From Misgurnus anguillicaudatus (taxonomy: Eukaryota; Chordata; Actinopteri; Cypriniformes; Cobitidae): DNA of 64,000 nt. The stretch's first letter is position 1; every line of letters starts with the position of its first letter. The notes under the pieces were generated by a model. That model was not told the origin of the DNA. It did no database searches and was given only the letters and a program-made list of their open reading frames with translations. The DNA lies in contig NC_073348.2 of the NCBI RefSeq assembly GCF_027580225.2, positions 40,056,501-40,120,500 on the forward strand, given 5' to 3'. The translations under genes were made by a program, and so were the position numbers. Shown piece by piece: positions 1-64,000 of the stretch.

Positions 1-256
1 AAATACAAACCAGTAACTCTCTAGATAAATGAACAATCAACATCAGTCATCTTGCAAACAGACAACCGCATAGCACTTGCCCCTCCCACAAGAAGCGGAT
101 TTCGCCTCTGACGCGCATTAAATGCTTGTTTTTTCCGCGCGTCTACTTTACTCTAGACGCGTGAAAGCATTCAAACTGTTCAAGCGGCAAACTAGGTGCG
201 TTAGACGCGATTTTGACGCCTGATACGCGGTTGGTGTAAACGCAGCATAATAAGAG

Positions 257-520
257 CCCAAAAATGCAATTTGTTCAAAATTTGGTATTTTTGAAGAAAC
301 CGACCCATATTTAAGAGGTTATTAAAAGAGTACAAATGAAGATAGGATGAAATGTTTTTTCCCATTGTGTTTGTTTGAAAGCAGAGGGTCTGTTCTTAAA
401 TTTGATATATTTGTATTTTTATATATTTATAGAGGAAAATTTTCCTGGAAGGCATTTTGTAAAAATCAGCAAAAATGCTGGCGGGCGATTTAAAAAAAAG
501 GCTGGCAGGGAATTAGTTAA
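257..520. repeat. Partial copy of TTAA-bounded MITE family
   Basis: This stretch is an inverted, diverged copy of the element seen whole at 21877-22350. Shared landmarks are the GAAAGCAGAGGGTCTGTTCTT segment, the AAAATTTGG-TTTTTGAAGAAAC segment, and an end in TTAGTTAA after GGCTGGCAGGG. A second fragment of the same end lies at about 740-830 (GGAAAGAGTTAG). The short open frame here is part of the repeat. Confidence 0.6.
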
Positions 521-1069
521 TGAATACAGACCTTCCATCTTATTTTCGGTTTTAAGATAAAACAAAACATTCAAATATCACAAAAACACTATTTGGTTTA
601 TATTGTAAATATAAGGGCATATATGTTATTAAAAACATATTTATATTTAATTTTGTGTAATATTAAACTGTACCTGTCCAAATGATTTGCAGCATCTGGG
701 TTACCATGCATTTTAGAGGGCCGTGTAATAAATATGTTAAAAGAAGAACATTTTCTGGAAGGCATTATAAACATTTGTGGAAATCATATAAAATGTTGGC
801 ACTGGCTGAAAAAAAACAGGGAAAGAGTTAGGGGCGATTCACATTTTGCGTCAAGTTCGTTATTTTAAATGTAGGCGGGCGGTATGCACGCTCATAATGG
901 AAGCGACGTGGTCATGACACACACACTCGGCGCGTCCGCACCACATCGAGTTAAAAACTTTTCAGATAATGTGACAAGAACCAACTGACGGTTGCATTTT
1001 CGGTGTGCTTTTAGATGCGAAATGTGAACCACCCCTTAAACTCTAAACTCAGTCCATGAGGTGTAGTTT

Positions 1070-1203
1070 AGATCCGCTGCTATAGGACTCCTTTACATTT
1101 GCCTTACAGAGCTATAGATTTTATAAGTATGCATGCTCTTTGGGAATCGAACCTGCAACCTTTAATATGCTAATGCAATGCTCTCACAGTTGAGCTACAG
1201 GCT
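1070..1203 (-). mobile_element. tRNA-derived SINE remnant
   Basis: On the minus strand the head reads like a tRNA. There is an A-box-like TAGCTCAACTGTGAGAGC and a near-perfect B box GGTTGCAGGTTCGATTCC, followed by a non-tRNA tail with CTGTAAGGCAAATGTAAA. This is the layout of fish tRNA-derived SINEs. The missing anticodon-arm pairing and the tail argue against a functional tRNA gene. It is intronic and antisense to nothing coding. Confidence 0.7.
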
Positions 1204-1234
1204 CCTTACAGCAAGATTGGGTTGGTAGTTTTAC

Positions 1235-63745
<62,511 letters not shown>

Positions 63746-63829
63746 CTGAAATAACAAAAAAATCATCACAGTCCATTCAGTGATATCACAACATGAAAAT
63801 TATCACTAGCCTACAGATGTTTTATGAAG

Positions 63830-64000
63830 CCGTTGATATCACGAGTCAGTTTGAGTGATTCTCTAGTGAACCGCAAATCAGTTTGACTGATTCTTTAGTA
63901 AACCAAAATGAGTTTTAGTGATTCTTTAGTAAACTGGAATTAGTTTGAGTGATTCTTTAGTGAACCAAAATTAGTGAGTGATTCTTTAGTGAACTGGAAT
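63830..64000. repeat. ~33-bp tandem repeat running off the window
   Basis: GTGATTCTTTAGTGAACC-type units recur about five times (63856, 63889, 63921, 63954, 63984), alternating with CAGTTTGA or AATTAGTTTGA. The array continues past base 64000. Confidence 0.8.

Noticed and set aside
1131..1203. Possible tRNA gene on the minus strand
   Set aside because: A and B boxes are present, but the arms do not pair well and it is followed by a SINE tail, so it was called a SINE remnant.
1..1234. Transmembrane exon of the Caspr gene
   Set aside because: I searched the minus strand for an IGGxIAVVIF-type hydrophobic exon and found none; the region holds MITE fragments and a SINE.

Overview
This window is vertebrate nuclear DNA, most likely from a teleost fish and probably a cypriniform. 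That placement is inferred from an AT-rich, intron-heavy layout, tRNA-derived SINE remnants, many short hAT-like and fold-back elements, and a split-direct-repeat retroelement of the Ngaro/DIRS type, a class known from zebrafish. There are no bacterial-style genes, operons or CRISPR arrays.

The only host gene I can support is a partial gene on the minus strand that runs through the whole window. Seventeen coding exons (63745 down to 1235, about 2.88 kb of coding sequence, roughly 960 codons) encode the central and C-terminal extracellular part of a contactin-associated protein (Caspr/CNTNAP, neurexin IV family). In order they cover the rest of laminin-G 1, laminin-G 2, EGF 1, the fibrinogen-like region, laminin-G 3, EGF 2 and laminin-G 4. 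The signal peptide, discoidin domain and start of LamG1 lie beyond 64000; the transmembrane segment and cytoplasmic tail lie beyond base 1. From memory the protein is closest to the CNTNAP3/CNTNAP4 branch, so cntnap4 is a provisional name. Fifteen of the sixteen exon junctions keep reading phase with GT/AG boundaries; the EGF1-to-fibrinogen junction (35785/27054) does not.

The remainder is intron filled with nested mobile DNA. Several insertions carry exact 8-bp target duplications typical of hAT transposons (8094-8446, 9906-10109, 29595-31649, 52404-52921, 53954-56336, 57185-57463). One of these (53954-56336) keeps a broken BED-zinc-finger transposase remnant. The 23.3-kb intron 35892-59173 holds the most complex structure: an inverted-repeat DNA element (43034-50830) whose core is a 19-bp satellite, split by a 5.3-kb element with the A1-internal-B1-A2-B2 split direct repeats of tyrosine-recombinase retrotransposons. 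That insertion made no target duplication: the trinucleotide GAA sits at every boundary and removing the element restores a proper satellite unit.

Other tandem arrays are a 26-bp minisatellite (16.4-18.2 kb), a ~125-bp array (25.2-26.6 kb), a ~150-bp array (10.9-11.6 kb), a 44-bp array (47.2-48.1 kb) and three ~420-bp direct repeats (61.9-63.1 kb). All long open frames outside the Caspr exons lie inside repeats and are not genes. I found no convincing new multi-gene system; the most notable object is the split-direct-repeat element and its target-precise insertion.
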